This document shows, piece by piece, positions 47,301 to 59,099 of a stretch of DNA of 64,000 nucleotides; position 1 is the stretch's first letter, and the number at the start of each line of letters is the position of its first letter. The DNA is from Proteles cristata cristata (taxonomy: Eukaryota > Chordata > Mammalia > Carnivora > Hyaenidae), in NCBI GenBank assembly GCA_017311185.1, contig JAESUZ010002392.1, forward strand, positions 248,001 to 312,000, in the 5' to 3' direction. The notes beneath the pieces were generated by a model, which made no database searches, was not told the DNA's origin, and saw nothing but the letters and a program-made list of their open reading frames with translations. The position numbers and the translations under genes are program-made.

Positions 47301-47665
47301 ACCAGTACCTGTGATTGAATTCTGTGGGATTAAATTCAGACCATGATGAAACAGGGTTCTCGTTTGCTTTAGGGAGCTTGCATGGACCTGGTTAAACAGA
47401 GCTTGTGGTCAGTCAGACCCTCCCAGTGGATGAAACCATGATATGTGAAAACTAGAAGGCTTCCATGGAAAGGGTGTGAAAGGGACTGAAGATGGATTAT
47501 GCCCTGTTCAGTGGCTCCTGAAACCCTGTGGAATCCATGAGGATTGATGGCTCAACACTTCATCAAATTGCCAGAGCCAGTAACATTCTCTCTTGACTTA
47601 AGCAACTGGAGTTGGATTCCTATTACTTACAACCAAGACTCCTAACAATTAAAAATTGCAATGCA

Positions 47666-47880
47666 GGGGCGCCTGGGTGGCTTAGTCGGTTAAGCGTCCG
47701 ACTTTCTCTTGGGTCATGATCTCGCAGTTCGTGGGTTCGAGCCCCGCGTTGGGCTCTGTGCTGACTGTCGGCTCAGAGCCTGGAGCCTGTTTCAGAGTCT
47801 GTCACTCCCTCTCTCTCTGACCCTCCCCTGTTCACGCTGTCTCTCTCTCTCTCTCCTAGAAATAAAAAAAAAATTAAAAA
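47666..47880 (+). mobile_element. SINE (SINEC type), young-looking
   Basis: Head ggggcgcctgggtggcttag, cgtgggttcgagccccgcgt, CT tail ending tcctagaaataaa. Perfect 15-bp duplication aaaaattgcaatgca at 47651-47665 and 47881-47895. Confidence 0.95.
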
Positions 47881-48086
47881 AAAAATTGCAATGCAATAGC
47901 TAATTATAACGTATCCCTACAGAAGAATCCTACAGCTTTCAAAAAGCATTATTTTGGAAAACATTGAGATGAACAAATAAAAGTTTTACAAAATGCAATA
48001 CCAATGTACATATAAAAAATAGAGATATATAAATTTTGAAGAATATTAAAAATCATTTCTCAAAAACATAAATAAATAGTACTTCT

Positions 48087-48543
48087 GTGGGCTGAATAAT
48101 GGGCCCCCAAATATGTCCAATGTCCACGTCCTAATCCCCTGGAAAAGGGACTTTGTCAGTGTGATTAAATTAGGGATCTTGAGATATGGAGATTATCCTG
48201 TATTAGCTGAACTGACCTGATATAACCTCAATGGTTTTTATCAAAGGGGGACAAGAGAGTAGAGTCAGAGGAGGTGATATGCTGACGGAAGCAAAACTGA
48301 AGTAATGTAATTTGAAGGTTGAAGAAAGGCATCTCAACCAAGAAATGTGGCTGGCCACTAAAAGCTGAAAAAGGCAAGGAAATGCTTTTGCCCTCAGAGC
48401 CTTCAGAAAGCCAACACCTTGGCTTTAGCCCAGTAAAATTGATTTCAGACTTCTGATCTCTAGAACTGTAAGATAATAAATTTATGTTGCTCAAAGGCAC
48501 TCAATTTGTGGTAATTTGTTAGAGCAGTAAGGAATAATACAGT
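48087..48543 (+). mobile_element. MLT1-type (ERVL-MaLR) solo LTR
   Basis: Starts tgtgggctgaataatgggcc and ends taaggaataatac, with internal agaactgtaagataataaat and the catttgtggtaatttgtta-type 3' order of MLT1A-class LTRs. No internal retroviral coding sequence lies next to it, so it is a solitary LTR of an old non-infectious element. The 90-residue minus-strand frame within it is chance. Confidence 0.75.
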
Positions 48544-48719
48544 AATTGTTCCCAACGTTTTCTTCTAATCAACGTGTTACTTTTATAAGAAACAATTTAA
48601 GGAATAAATATTGCTTTATATAAAATAAGGGATCATACTAGTGATATATTTTTTGCATTTTAATATTGCTTGCTATTGTTTTCTAGGACTACAGAATATA
48701 ATCACAGTGTAGTCTTTTT

Positions 48720-48937
48720 AAAAAAAAAATTAAATGTTTATTTTAGAGAGAGAGAAAGAAAGAGGAAGAATACAAGCAGGGGAAGGGCAGAGAGAGAGGG
48801 AGACACAGAATCTGAAGCAGGCTCCAGTCTCTGAACTGTCAGCACAGAACCCAACACTGGACTTGAACCCACAAACTGTGAGATCATGATGTGAACCACA
48901 CTAAGATGCTCAACCAAGTTAGCCACCCAGGCCCTCC
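48720..48937 (-). mobile_element. SINE (SINEC type)
   Basis: Reverse copy: aaatgtttattttagagaga, gtcagcacagaacccaacac, head tagccacccaggccctcc. Approximate duplication around cacagtgtagt/tacagtgcagt. Confidence 0.88.
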
Positions 48938-49399
48938 TATTACAGTGCAGTTTTATTTCAACTCATACTTCAGAAGAATCTCACTTTGTAATAAGAGAAT
49001 TCGGACCCCATTATTCCCTTGGAGAATCTCCTGATTTCTGCTGGTAATATCCAACAGTTGACTTAAAGCGCATCCCAAGACTGGCAACTGATGAAAGCCA
49101 AAAGACCCAATGACACATTCAAGTCTCAGAGCATATCAAAGGCAGAGCAATGCCTAACATCTCTTGGAAGCTCCACTCTCCTTTCAATGTGTTCCCAGCA
49201 TTGTGACTCTAGAATCACATTTGGAATCACCAAGAACAACAAAATGGCAGGACTGCCACATGCATGCTGAAGTCTAGTGTAATATCAAAGATCTTGAAAC
49301 TCTGAATGCTGTTCATGAAACAACTAAGAGAGGCTAAAGAGTCCAAGTTGGACATTCATATCCCCAGGCAGGGATCACTGGCGTCTCTTCTGAGGCCTC
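48938..49399. other. No gene recognised
   Basis: Unclassified sequence between a SINE and an L2 end. The 63-residue frame at 49306-49497 runs into the L2 and has no domain. Confidence 0.35.
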
Positions 49400-49598
49400 A
49401 CGGCCCTCTGTGTATGTTCTTTATTGTACTTTGTCCACTCTCTCATAATTATCCGTTTATGCATCTATCTCCCCAACTAGACTTTGATTTCCTCTAGGAC
49501 AGGGTCTATGTTTTATTCCTTTTTTTTATTTTCCAGTCTAAGACACTGCCTAGCATAGACAAGTCATTTAATAAGTGTTTGTTGAATTAAATTGAATC
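49400..49598 (+). mobile_element. L2 3' end
   Basis: ccccaactagactttgattt, cctctaggacagggtctatg and aataagtgtttgttgaatta give the classic L2 terminus. Confidence 0.85.
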
Positions 49599-49792
49599 CT
49601 AGCCTCATAAACAGAACCTTAGAACTCATACTTACCCAAGATGATAATAATTCAACTTTCTTGAATTTGTCTTCAAAGAAGTTGCTAAAGTGGAATAACG
49701 TGTCATCATGACCAACTCTCCCCTTGACTTTGAACATGAGATTCCTTCTAGGGAAAACCTGTCAATCTCTGTTTAATTTGAGTCTAGATTTC

Positions 49793-50019
49793 TTTTTTTT
49801 TTTCTTCATTTTTAAAAATGTTTTATTTACTTCTGAGAGAGAGACAGACAGCATGAGCAGGGGAGGGTCAGAGAGAGAGAGGGAGATATAGAATCTGAAA
49901 CAGGATCCAGGTTCTGAGCTGTCAGCACAGAGCTCAACGCAGGGCTGGAACCCACAAACTGTGAGATCATGACCTGAGCCAAAGTCGGACGTTTAACCAA
50001 CTGAGCCACTCAGGTGCCC
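49793..50019 (-). mobile_element. SINE (SINEC type)
   Basis: Reverse copy with T-rich start, gcatgagcaggggagggtca, gtcagcacagagctcaacgc and head ctgagccactcaggtgcccc. Short duplication around tctagattt/cctagattt. Confidence 0.92.
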
Positions 50020-50279
50020 CAACCCTAGATTTCAAAAGGTAAAATTCAGATAGTACCCTGGACCTACAAATGAGTTTATGATATATGAGAGGCCTATCAA
50101 GTCCCCCATTTTCTTCTAGGATTTATTCAAGGCCATATTGATTTATGACAGCTGTTTCTCTTCCTCTTCAAGATGCTTTGCTAAATGTGGTTGGAAGTAC
50201 AAAGGAACTCAAATTATTGGTCCCTTAGGATCTTCTCAAGAGGTTACTAAAGTTGCTGGCTGGTGTTCCTTTATCAAAA

Positions 50280-50495
50280 CATAGAATATAAGCATTTTGG
50301 CTTCAGAATCAGATTGATCTGGGTTTAAATCCTAACTATAACTTTCAATAGCTGAGAGACATTGGGTGTGTTATTTTATCTATCTGAACGATCTATCATT
50401 TAGAAAGTGAGGATAAAATATCAACTTATTGATATTGTGCAGCATAGAATTCATGCACGTAGCAAGTACTCAAAGAGTAATAATTGCCACTGTCA
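50280..50495 (+). mobile_element. MIR
   Basis: ttggcttcagaatcagattg, gatctgggtttaaatcctaa and gtagcaagtactcaaagagt in MIR order. Confidence 0.82.
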
Positions 50496-50560
50496 TGAAT
50501 AATTATTATTCCACACAAGTGGCTCCAGAGAGGGTAAGGTGTGATGTTGTATACACCTAC

Positions 50561-50697
50561 CTGGCCCAAATTTAGAGGACACATCTCCCCAGGTATTTGT
50601 TTTCTCTGATGTAGACAATCTAGCAGTGAGGCCATAAGTAAAAGTGGTTCTATCTTGGTCCATTGAACTGCCATCATCAAACAGAGAAAACTTAAAC
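50561..50697 (-). other. Possible exon or pseudogene fragment, unrecognised
   Basis: On the minus strand a 137-bp open segment reads FSLFDDGSSMDQDRTTFTYG, then LTARLSTSEKTNTWGDVSS and KFGPG. It is preceded by a weak acceptor-like tgtccattag and followed at once by a donor-like gtaggt. The residue mix looks more protein-like than neighbouring frames, but I do not recognise the family. Upstream a partly readable stretch (KKRKNFMDRHKVTENG) lies in another frame, separated by a stop, which could mean a decayed pseudogene. No other exon was found nearby. Confidence 0.2.
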
Positions 50698-52365
50698 CTA
50701 ATGGACAAATCATTGTGATATTCCCATTCTCAGTAACTTTATGCCTATCCATGAAGTTCTTCCTCTTCTTTGGAAATGAAACCATGGTTAATTACTAGCC
50801 TTCAGCCCATCCTAACCCAAGGCCACCAATATTTTAGGATTAAAAGTCTCATAAGCACCACAGTTGAGAAATTTCTGTGTTTAACCAAAATGGAGTAACA
50901 GGAACTAGATTTATTCTTCCACCTGAAATAACTTAAAAACAAACATACATATGAAACAATGAGTTTCAAGATATTGGACATCAGTGGTGAGGTAATGTTC
51001 CCTGAGAGATCAAAACAAAGGACATGCTCCCTGCAATTACTGTGACTTTCTGCCTGGAGAGTTTCTAGGTTGCACAGCATGGAAGGGAAACCCAAGTAGA
51101 ATTTATCAAACTTTTGGAGATAAAGTAAGGAGTACAGAGAGGACAAGATGACTAGAGTTCAGAGGACAGAATACAGAGAAGAATGAGCTACAGAGAGCAA
51201 GCCTGGGAGAGGTACAGATGTCTCTTGAGTCTTGATCAGTACATATATGGAAATAAATGTACACACAAGGTAAAAAGCCAAACATATGAAGGCATTATCA
51301 GGAGCACACTTGGAATTCAAACAAGGTCAAATAATAGTTCCTCTTCTTAGCAGCCAGAATAGAGAATATAATTCACAGGATATTGGGTAGATACTCAAAA
51401 GAGTTTTGTTTCAACAGTGGGACACAATTTGCCTTACACTAAATACTGCTCTGGTGTCATCTAACAAAATTTTAAAATAAACTTTTAGTTTTATGATTTT
51501 AATCATTTTATGATTAAATTGTTTCCAAGTAACTTAATTGCATTTTAAGAATCTCAGGAATATTTGTAGAAATACAAATATATCTACCTACCCCACAAGG
51601 CATAATTATCAATGTTTGACATCCAATAAAATATTCCAGGAAAGTAAAGAAGCCAGAAAATATAACCCATGGTAAGGATAAAAACCAATTAATGGAAATA
51701 CACCCACTAATAATATATAGAATTAGTATGAAGAGATATTAAAATAGGTAATATATCCCATATGTTTAAATGTTAGAGAAAAGATAGAGCACATTGAATA
51801 AAGATACAGAAGTTTTAAGGAGCCAATCAAACATCTAGAAATGAAAACTGTAATGTCTGAAATGAAAAGTCAAACAATTAAATGTGACTAATAGATTAGA
51901 CATTGCAAAAGACATGAACTTGAAGATACAGCAACAAAAACTATCAAAGGTAAATCTTAGAAAAATAAACTGGAAAAAAAAATAAACGGTATCATTGAGC
52001 TGTGAGAAAATATTAGGGAGCCCAATATATGTGTAATTGGAGTCCAAGAAAGAAGGGAGAGGGACAGAAAAATAACATAGGTTGAAAATGGTTGAAAACT
52101 TTTCAAATTTGATGAAAACTATAAATCTGAAATCCCAGATTCTCACAAACTCCAACTGCAAGAAATATAAAGAAAGCCAAATCAGTGTATGTCATAATTT
52201 AATTTCACCCAATTCATTAAAGAGAAAAAACTTAAGAGTAGCCAGATGAAAAAAACACATTAAATACAGAAGAACAAATAAAAGCAAATGATTACACTAT
52301 GAAAGCAATGCAAAGCCAGAAAAATATGATGCTGAATCTTTTAAATCCCTACAGGGAAAAAAAAA

Positions 52366-53706
52366 AAGAGTAGTAGAGGAGAATTAGAAGACAAGACACA
52401 GACCGGGAGAAAACATTTTCAAAGACACATTTAGGGGTGCCTGGGTGGCTTAGTTGGTTAAGCATCCGACTTTTGCTTAGGTCATGATCTCACGGTTCGT
52501 GGGTTCGAGCCCCGCGTCGGGCTCTGTGCTGACTGCCAGCTCAGAGCCTGGAGCCTATTTCGGAGTCTGTGTCTCTCTCTCTCTCTGACCCTCCCCCGCT
52601 GTCTCTCTCTCTCCTAGAAATAAACTTAAAAAATATTTAAAAAAAAAAACCAAAGACACATTTAATAAGGACTATTACGAAACATATACAAAGAACTCTT
52701 AAAATTCAACAATAAAAAAAAATCTGATTTTAAAACAGGCCAAAGACCTTAACAGATACCTCATCAAAGAAGGTATACATATGGCAAATAAGAAGATTAA
52801 AAAATGTTTCACATCATGTCATCATGAAAATGCAAATCAAAATAACAATGAGATAACACTACACGCCCATTAGAATGACCAAAATCTAGAACACTGACAA
52901 CATCAAATATTAGTGAGAATGCAATAGGAATATTCATTCATTGCTTGTGGGAGTACAAAACAGTACAGCCACTTTGGAAGACAGCTTGACAGTTTTTTAT
53001 AAAATTAAATATACTCTTACTATATGATCCAGCAATTGTGTTGCGTGGTGTTTACCTAAAAGATGTGAAAACTATGTTCACACAAAAACCTGCACAAGAA
53101 TGTTTATAGCATCTTCATCCAAAATTGCCGAAACTTGGAAACAACCAAGATGTCCTTCTGGGATGAATGGATGAACAAATCATGGTACATTCAGATAATG
53201 GAATATAATTCGGTGCTCTAAAAAAGGTGATCAAGCCATGAAAAGACATGGAGGAAACTTAAATGCAGATTAATAAGTGAAAGAAGTCAATATGAAAAGT
53301 CTATATACTGTATGACTCCAACTATATGACATTCTGGAAAAAGAAAAACTATGGAGTCAATAAAAAGATCAATGGTTTCATGGGATGAGAGAATAAGGGA
53401 TAGAATAGGCAGAGCACAGAAGACTTTTAGGGCACTGAACATACTCTGTATGATAGTATAATGATGGACAGATATGTCGTTATGTATTTGTCCAAACTTG
53501 TAGAATGTTCAAAACTAAGAGTGAATCCTAAGGTAGACTATGGACCTTAGATAATTATGGTGAATCAATTCAGGATCATACAATGTAAAAAGCGTACCAT
53601 TTTGGTGAATGATGTCAATAACTGGGGGAGACCTCACGTGCAGGAGAAAAAGTTACCTAGGAACTCTCTGTAATTCCCTCTCAATGTTAAAGTCTTTTAA
53701 AAAATA
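52366..53706 (+). mobile_element. L1 3' end nested in older L1 ORF1
   Basis: Contains ORF2 C-terminal DNA (aaaaacctgcacaagaatgt; gccatgaaaagacatggagg) and a 3' UTR ending ttaaagtcttttaaaaaata. It interrupts ORF1: the text before it (gatgctgaatcttttaaat) joins the text after it (aactgtcaccctagaactct) in the order expected for L1. It belongs to the same 3' UTR type as 59100-59520. Confidence 0.7.
52434..52650 (+). mobile_element. SINE (SINEC type), young-looking
   Basis: Head ggggtgcctgggtggcttag, CpGs in ttcgagccccgcgtcgggct, CT tail. Perfect 14-bp duplication caaagacacattta at 52420-52433 and 52651-52664. Confidence 0.95.
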
Positions 53707-54474
53707 ACTGTCACCCTAGAACTCTATACCTAACAAAAATAAACATGAATATCAATAAGACTTTTTAGACAAACAAAAGCTGAAGTAATTACTCATCTGC
53801 TAACTTACACTAGAAGAAATGTTAAAGACCTTTAGATAGAATGAAAGTAATATGGATGGAATGTGAATCTACACAGAGGAAAGAACTATGGAAATAGTGC
53901 TATGTTGGTAAATATAAATACATTTCTTACTATTTAAATCTCTTTAAAATATAATTCACTGTTTAGATAACAACAACATATTCTGGGGTTTATAACACAG
54001 AAGTATATGATGATAATAGTACAAAGGCCAGGAAAGCTGTATATAGCTGTACATAGTAAAGTTCTTCTACTATACTTAAAGATGTAAAATACTTGTTGAC
54101 AACAGGTAGTTGACAACAATTAGTAAAGATGTATAATGCAAAACCAGTAGTAGTCACTGAAATAACACAATAAAGAGTAATTGTCAACAAACCGATAAAT
54201 GGTATAAAATGGAATCATAAGAAATACTCAATCCAAAGAATGAAGAAAACTAGGAAAGAGGGAAGACAGGTAGAAAACATATATGTTCATTTAAATTGGT
54301 AAATTTAAACCCAACCATACCAAAAGTCACATTAAATACAAATGGTTTAAACATCCCAACAAAAGATAGATATTATCTAATTGAATACAAAAAACAAATC
54401 CATCTATATGCTGACTAAAAGAAACTCGCTTCAAGTAAAAAAAGCATACATAGGTTAAAAGAAAAAGAATGAAA

Positions 54475-54493
54475 TACACACACACACACACAC
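54475..54493. repeat. (AC)n short microsatellite
   Basis: About nine AC units inside the old L1. Confidence 0.9.
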
Positions 54494-54786
54494 CATAACA
54501 ACACTTAACAAAAGAAAGCTGGAGTGGTTATATTAATATTAGACAAACTATATTTTAGGGCAAATACATCATCAGGGATAAATAAGGCCATTTCATAATG
54601 ACAAAATATCAGTTGATCAAGAAGACATAGAAATTCCAAATGTTTATGGCTATAATATCAGAGATTCAAAATAGGTTACAAGGAGAATAGAATACAAGGA
54701 GAATTAGATAAATCTCTAATTATAGTTGCAGATTTCAATGCCCCCTCTCTCAATACTTGCTAAAACAAGTAGATGGAAAGTTAGTA

Positions 54787-55275
54787 GGTGTGATAATTTT
54801 ATATGTCAGTTTGACTGGTTAAGGGGTACTCCAGCTAGTAAAATATTATTTCTAGGTGTATCTGTAAGAGTATTTACATAAGAGATTAACATTTGAATCA
54901 GTAGACTAAGAAAATCTCACCAATGGGGATGGGCATCATCTAATCACTTGAGTGTCCAAATAGAACAAAAAAGGTGGGGGAAGTGTAAATTCCATCTCTT
55001 CTTAAGCTGGGATGTCCATCTTCTGTTGCCCCCACACACCAGAGTTCCTGGTTCTTGGGCCTTCAGACACTAGGACTTATGTCAGCAGCCTCCTGGTTCT
55101 CAGGCCTTACGACTTGGACTGAATTATACCATCAGCTTCCCTGGTTCTCCAGCTTACAGAGGAAGACTTTCAGACGTCTTGGCCTCTAACTGCAGGAGCC
55201 AATTCGAATAAGAAGTCTCCTATTATATAAATATGTTATTGGTTCTGTGTATTTGGAGAACCCTGACCAACACAT
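54787..55275 (+). mobile_element. Ancient LTR- or MITE-like repeat, inserted in L1 ORF2
   Basis: Starts ttttatatgtcagtttgact and has aagagattaacatttgaatc, then an end with ttggttctgtgtatttggag and aaccctgaccaacaca. The L1 endonuclease reading before and after it is continuous. The same family recurs at 62350-62723. I cannot name it with certainty. Confidence 0.6.
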
Positions 55276-55498
55276 TAAGGGTATAGAAGACTTGAACAAG
55301 AATTTAGCCAGCTTGACTCACTTGATATTTATACAGCATTCCACTACATAACAGCAGGAAACAGGTTTTCAAGTACACATGGAATCCTTAACAATATAGA
55401 CTATATTCTGTCCCATATAATATGTTGCAATAAATTTAGAAAATTTCAAAATATACAAAGTATGTTCTCTCTGAGGGAATTAAATTAGAAAGTCAAAA

Positions 55499-56383
55499 AA
55501 TAATGAAGAAATGGGCAGAAGACACGAACAGACACTTCTCCAAAGAGGACATCCAGATGGCCAACAGACACATGAAACGATGCTCAGCATCCCTCCTCAT
55601 CAGGGAAATACAAATCAAAACCACACTGAGATACCACCTCACACCGGTCAGAGTGGCTAAAATGAACAAATCAGGAGACTCTAGATGCTGGCGAGGATGT
55701 GGAGAAACGGGCACCCTCCTACACTGTTGGTGGGAATGTAAACTGCTACGGCCCCTCTGGAAAACAGTGTGGAGGTTCCTCAAAAAGTTCACAATAGAAC
55801 TCCCCTATGACCCAGTAATAGCACTGCTAGGAATTTACCCAAGGGATACAGGAGTGCTGATGCATAGGGGCACATGTTCCCCAATGTTCATAGCAGCACT
55901 CTCAACAATAGCCAAATCATGGAAAGAGCCTAAGTGTCCATCAACTGATGAATGGATCAAGAAGATGTGGTTTATCTGTTCAATGGAATACTACATGGCA
56001 ATGAGAAAGAATGAAATCTGGCCATGTGTAGCAACATGGATGAAACTTGAGGGTGTTATGCTGAGCGAAATAAGTCAGGCAGAGAAGGGCAGATACTATA
56101 TGTTTGCACGTATAGGAGGATTAGGAGAACTTAACAGAGGACCATGGGGGAGAAGAAGGGGAAAAATAGTTGGGGAGAGGGAGGGAGGCAAACCGTGAGA
56201 GACTCTTGAATGCTGAGAACAAACTGAGGGCTGATGGGGGTGGGGGGGGGAAGGGTAGGGGGGTGATTGGCATGGAGGAGGGCACTTGTAGGGATGAGTA
56301 CTGGTGTTATGTGGAAACCAACTTGACAATAAACTATTTTTAAAAAAGAAAAAGAAAAAGCATAAGAGAAGATAAAAAAAAAA
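55499..56383 (+). mobile_element. 5'-truncated L1, young insertion in old L1
   Basis: Flanked by agaaagtcaaaa (55487-55498) and agaaattcaaaa (56384-56395), a 12-bp duplication with one mismatch. Holds the ORF2 C-terminus, a 3' UTR with a G-rich tract at about 56236-56262, aataaactattttt and an A-rich tail with a short non-A island. Confidence 0.88.
55503..56198 (+). pseudogene. L1 ORF2 C-terminal open frame, 231 codons, reads past the normal stop
   Basis: An uninterrupted frame from [20 protein letters not shown] through [20 protein letters not shown] (the Cys/His-rich C-terminal segment) and [17 protein letters not shown]. Near 56123 one base is missing relative to other copies (gattaggagaactt), so the frame misses the usual stop after GGLGGT and continues with about 25 UTR-encoded residues. 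It has no reverse-transcriptase domain and no promoter, so no function is expected. Confidence 0.85.
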
Positions 56384-56526
56384 AGAAATTCAAAACAAAA
56401 TGATACCTAGAAAACCTCCAAATATTTGGAAACTCAATAATACATTTGTAATGCAATCAAATAGGAAATTAGAAAGTGTTTTGAGTTAATAAAAATGAAA
56501 AACAAAGTATAAATATTTAGTAGGAT

Positions 56527-56693
56527 GGGGCACTTCGGTTTCTCAGTTGGTTAAGCACCTGACCCTTCGTTTCGACTTAGGTCATGATCTCACAATCTGT
56601 GGGATCATGCTGTTGGCACGGAGCCTGCTTGAAGTTATCTCTCTGCCCCTCTCCCATTCATGCTCGCTCTCACCCAAAATAAACTTAAAATAA
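56527..56693 (+). mobile_element. SINE (SINEC type), diverged
   Basis: Head gggcacttcggtttctcagt, aggtcatgatctcacaatct, end aaaataaacttaaaa. Perfect 12-bp duplication atttagtaggat at 56515-56526 and 56694-56705. Confidence 0.9.
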
Positions 56694-58459
56694 ATTTAGT
56701 AGGATACAGCTAAAGTAGAACTTAAAGGAAAATTAATAGCATCAAATCAACTAAAATTTGACAAGAAAGCCATGAGCCCTCAATGTGGAAAAGATAATCT
56801 CTACGATAAAAGGTGCTGAAAAGCTGGATACCCACATGCAGAAATAAATTCAGCCCCCATCTTAAAATGAACTTTAAATGGATTAAAGACTTCAGTGTAA
56901 GACCTGAAACCATGAAACTACTAAACAAAAACAGGAAAGAAACTCCTTAACTTTTTTTTTACATGACCCCAAAATGACAAGCAAGAAAAGCGTAATAAAT
57001 ACATGGTCCTCTATCAAACTAAAAGGTCTGGACAGAAAAAAACCCAAACAAACAAACAATGAAAGTGCAACCTATGGAAAAGGAGAAAATATTTGTAAAC
57101 CATAGATCTGATAAGGGATTACTATCCAATATATATAAAGGATTCATACAACTCAATAGCAAAAAACAGTCTGATTTTTTTAAAAAAAGGCAGAGGATCT
57201 AACTAGAGATTTTTCCAAAGAAGACATCCAAATAGCCAACAGTTACATGAAAAGATGCTTAGAAAAATGCAAATCAAAACCACAATAAGTTATTACCTCA
57301 CACCTGTTTGAATGGCTAGGCTCCAAAAGACAAGAGATAAGTGTTGGCAAGGGTGTGGAAAAAGGGAAGCTTTATGCACTGTTGGTAAGAATGTAAACTG
57401 TGATAGCCACTATGGAAAACAGGATGAAACCTCCCCCCCCACAAATCTAAAAATATAACTACCATATATATAATCCTGCAATCCCACCTCTAGATATATG
57501 TTCAACAGTAATGAAAACAGGGTATCAAAGAGGTATCTGCATCCCCATGTTCTTTGTAGCACTATTCACAGTAGCTAAGATATATATACATGTACACATG
57601 CATACATGTATATACACATAAGCACATGTATATACAATGAATTGTTATTCAGCCATGGGAATGAAAGAAGTCCTGCCATTTACAACAACATGGATGGATC
57701 TTGAGGCCATTATGTCAAAGGAAATAAGTCAGACAGAGAAAGTCATATTCTGTAGAATATTCCTTATATGTGGAATCTAAAAAAGCCAAGTTCCTAGAAA
57801 CAGAAAGTACATTGGTGGTTACCAGGTACTGTGAAATAGGGAGACGTTGTCAAGGGGTACAAACTTCCAGTTAGAAGATGAATAAATTCTGGGGATCTAT
57901 TGCACTGTATTGGGATTATCATTAATGATAATGTATTACATACTTGAAATTTGTTAGTGTAGATCTTAGGTGTTCTCACCACACAAAAAAAAGTGATGGT
58001 ATTTATGTGATAGGATGGAGGTGTTAGCTGCTGTTAAGCTGGTAATTATTTTGCAACATCTAAGTGTATCAAGTCAACATGCTGTGTATCTTAAATTTAC
58101 AGTGTTGTGTCAGTTATATCTCAGTAGATCTGGGGGAAAAGAAAAAGCTAGAAGTAATTATTTTTATGTAAAATTCCGCAGTGGTTAAAGTTGGCTACCA
58201 GATCAATATGTTTTAAAGGCTGCTTACGACCAAAAGACAAACTACAAAACGTCTCCAGGCACCAGCCTTAGTATTCCACAGTTTGGAGTAGGCTGAGATT
58301 GACAGGCAATGAAATTCCAGACTGGTTTCCTCCTTCTTGGCTCCTCATTTAGAAACCCCCAGGTGTCAAACAGACTTTTCCTGGCCTGCAGAGAAGCCCA
58401 GCCCAAGCATTCTCCACTAGGTAGAAGGAAACCAGCTCAACAAGCTTGTCCACACCTCT

Positions 58460-58760
58460 AAGCCATTACCTATATACTAAACCAGACTTCTGCTTCCCAT
58501 TCTCCCTTCCTAACTCTTATACATCCTATAGTGCTCAGTAGAGGTCACTTCTTCCAGAAACATTGCCTGATTTGCCAAATCCAAATCCCTATTTCCTGCT
58601 GCATATCCCAATCTTGGTTGTGTTTCAGTCATGTTTTTAATTCATCTTCCTCCCTCAATACCCTATAATAGGGTAGGGACTCTGACCTGGATATCACTCA
58701 TCTTCAGTGCCTACACCAGTGTCTGGCAGGTAAACATGTGGACTAAGTAAATGAACCCAC
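58460..58760 (+). mobile_element. L2 3' end
   Basis: cttcttccagaaacattgcc, tttaattcatcttcctccct and acaccagtgtctggcaggta in L2 order. The part at 58150-58459 just upstream is unclassified. Confidence 0.75.
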
Positions 58761-58921
58761 ACATCCCAAGCTATTTTCATTCCAGCTAGGTTTGTTTCTT
58801 AAACTCCTCCCTCAACGATAGAAATTCAGCTTTCAAGATACTCTCTCAGAGGGACTTGCATTTAAGAAAAAACTAAAGGGTTTTTTTTCTTAATCGCACA
58901 ATTTTTTGAAAGACATCAAAA

Positions 58922-59081
58922 TTTTTTTTTAATTTTACTTGAGGGAGAGAGAAGAGATAGAGCAAGCAGGGGAGATTGGTAAAGGGAGAGAGCCTGATTC
59001 AGTGTTCAATCCCATGATCCCAGGATCATGAGCTGAAATCAAGCATCAGATGCTCAACTGACTAACCCACTCAGGTACCTG
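58922..59081 (-). mobile_element. SINE (SINEC type), old
   Basis: Reverse copy: gcaagcaggggagattggta, caatcccatgatcccaggat, head ctaacccactcaggtacctg. 9-bp duplication gaaagacat at 58908-58916 and 59082-59090. Confidence 0.85.
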
Positions 59082-59099
59082 GAAAGACATTTTAAACTC

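Larger units (their letters stand above)
50870..58140 (+). mobile_element. Old L1 complex (5' UTR, ORF1, ORF2, 3' UTR) with nested insertions
   Basis: Backbone order: 5' UTR (50870-51830), ORF1 (51830-52365), interruption by a younger L1 3' end (52366-53706), ORF1 end (ccctagaactctatacctaa, 53707 on), ORF2 endonuclease start (aaagaaagctggagtggtta, 54510), LTR-like insert (54787-55275), endonuclease (55276-55498), young L1 insert (55499-56383), ORF2 (56384-56755), SINE (56527-56693), then a jump to the ORF2 C-terminus (56760 on) and a 3' UTR to about 58140. Many stops. The missing middle of ORF2 is an internal deletion, or the 3' part belongs to another copy. Confidence 0.7.

Noticed and set aside
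48087..48543. Part of a provirus
   Set aside because: Only a solitary MLT1-type LTR is present; no internal coding region or second LTR is found.
50426..50785. 119-residue minus-strand gene
   Set aside because: The full frame runs into a MIR copy; only the shorter alternative-frame segment at 50561-50697 was kept as a weak candidate.
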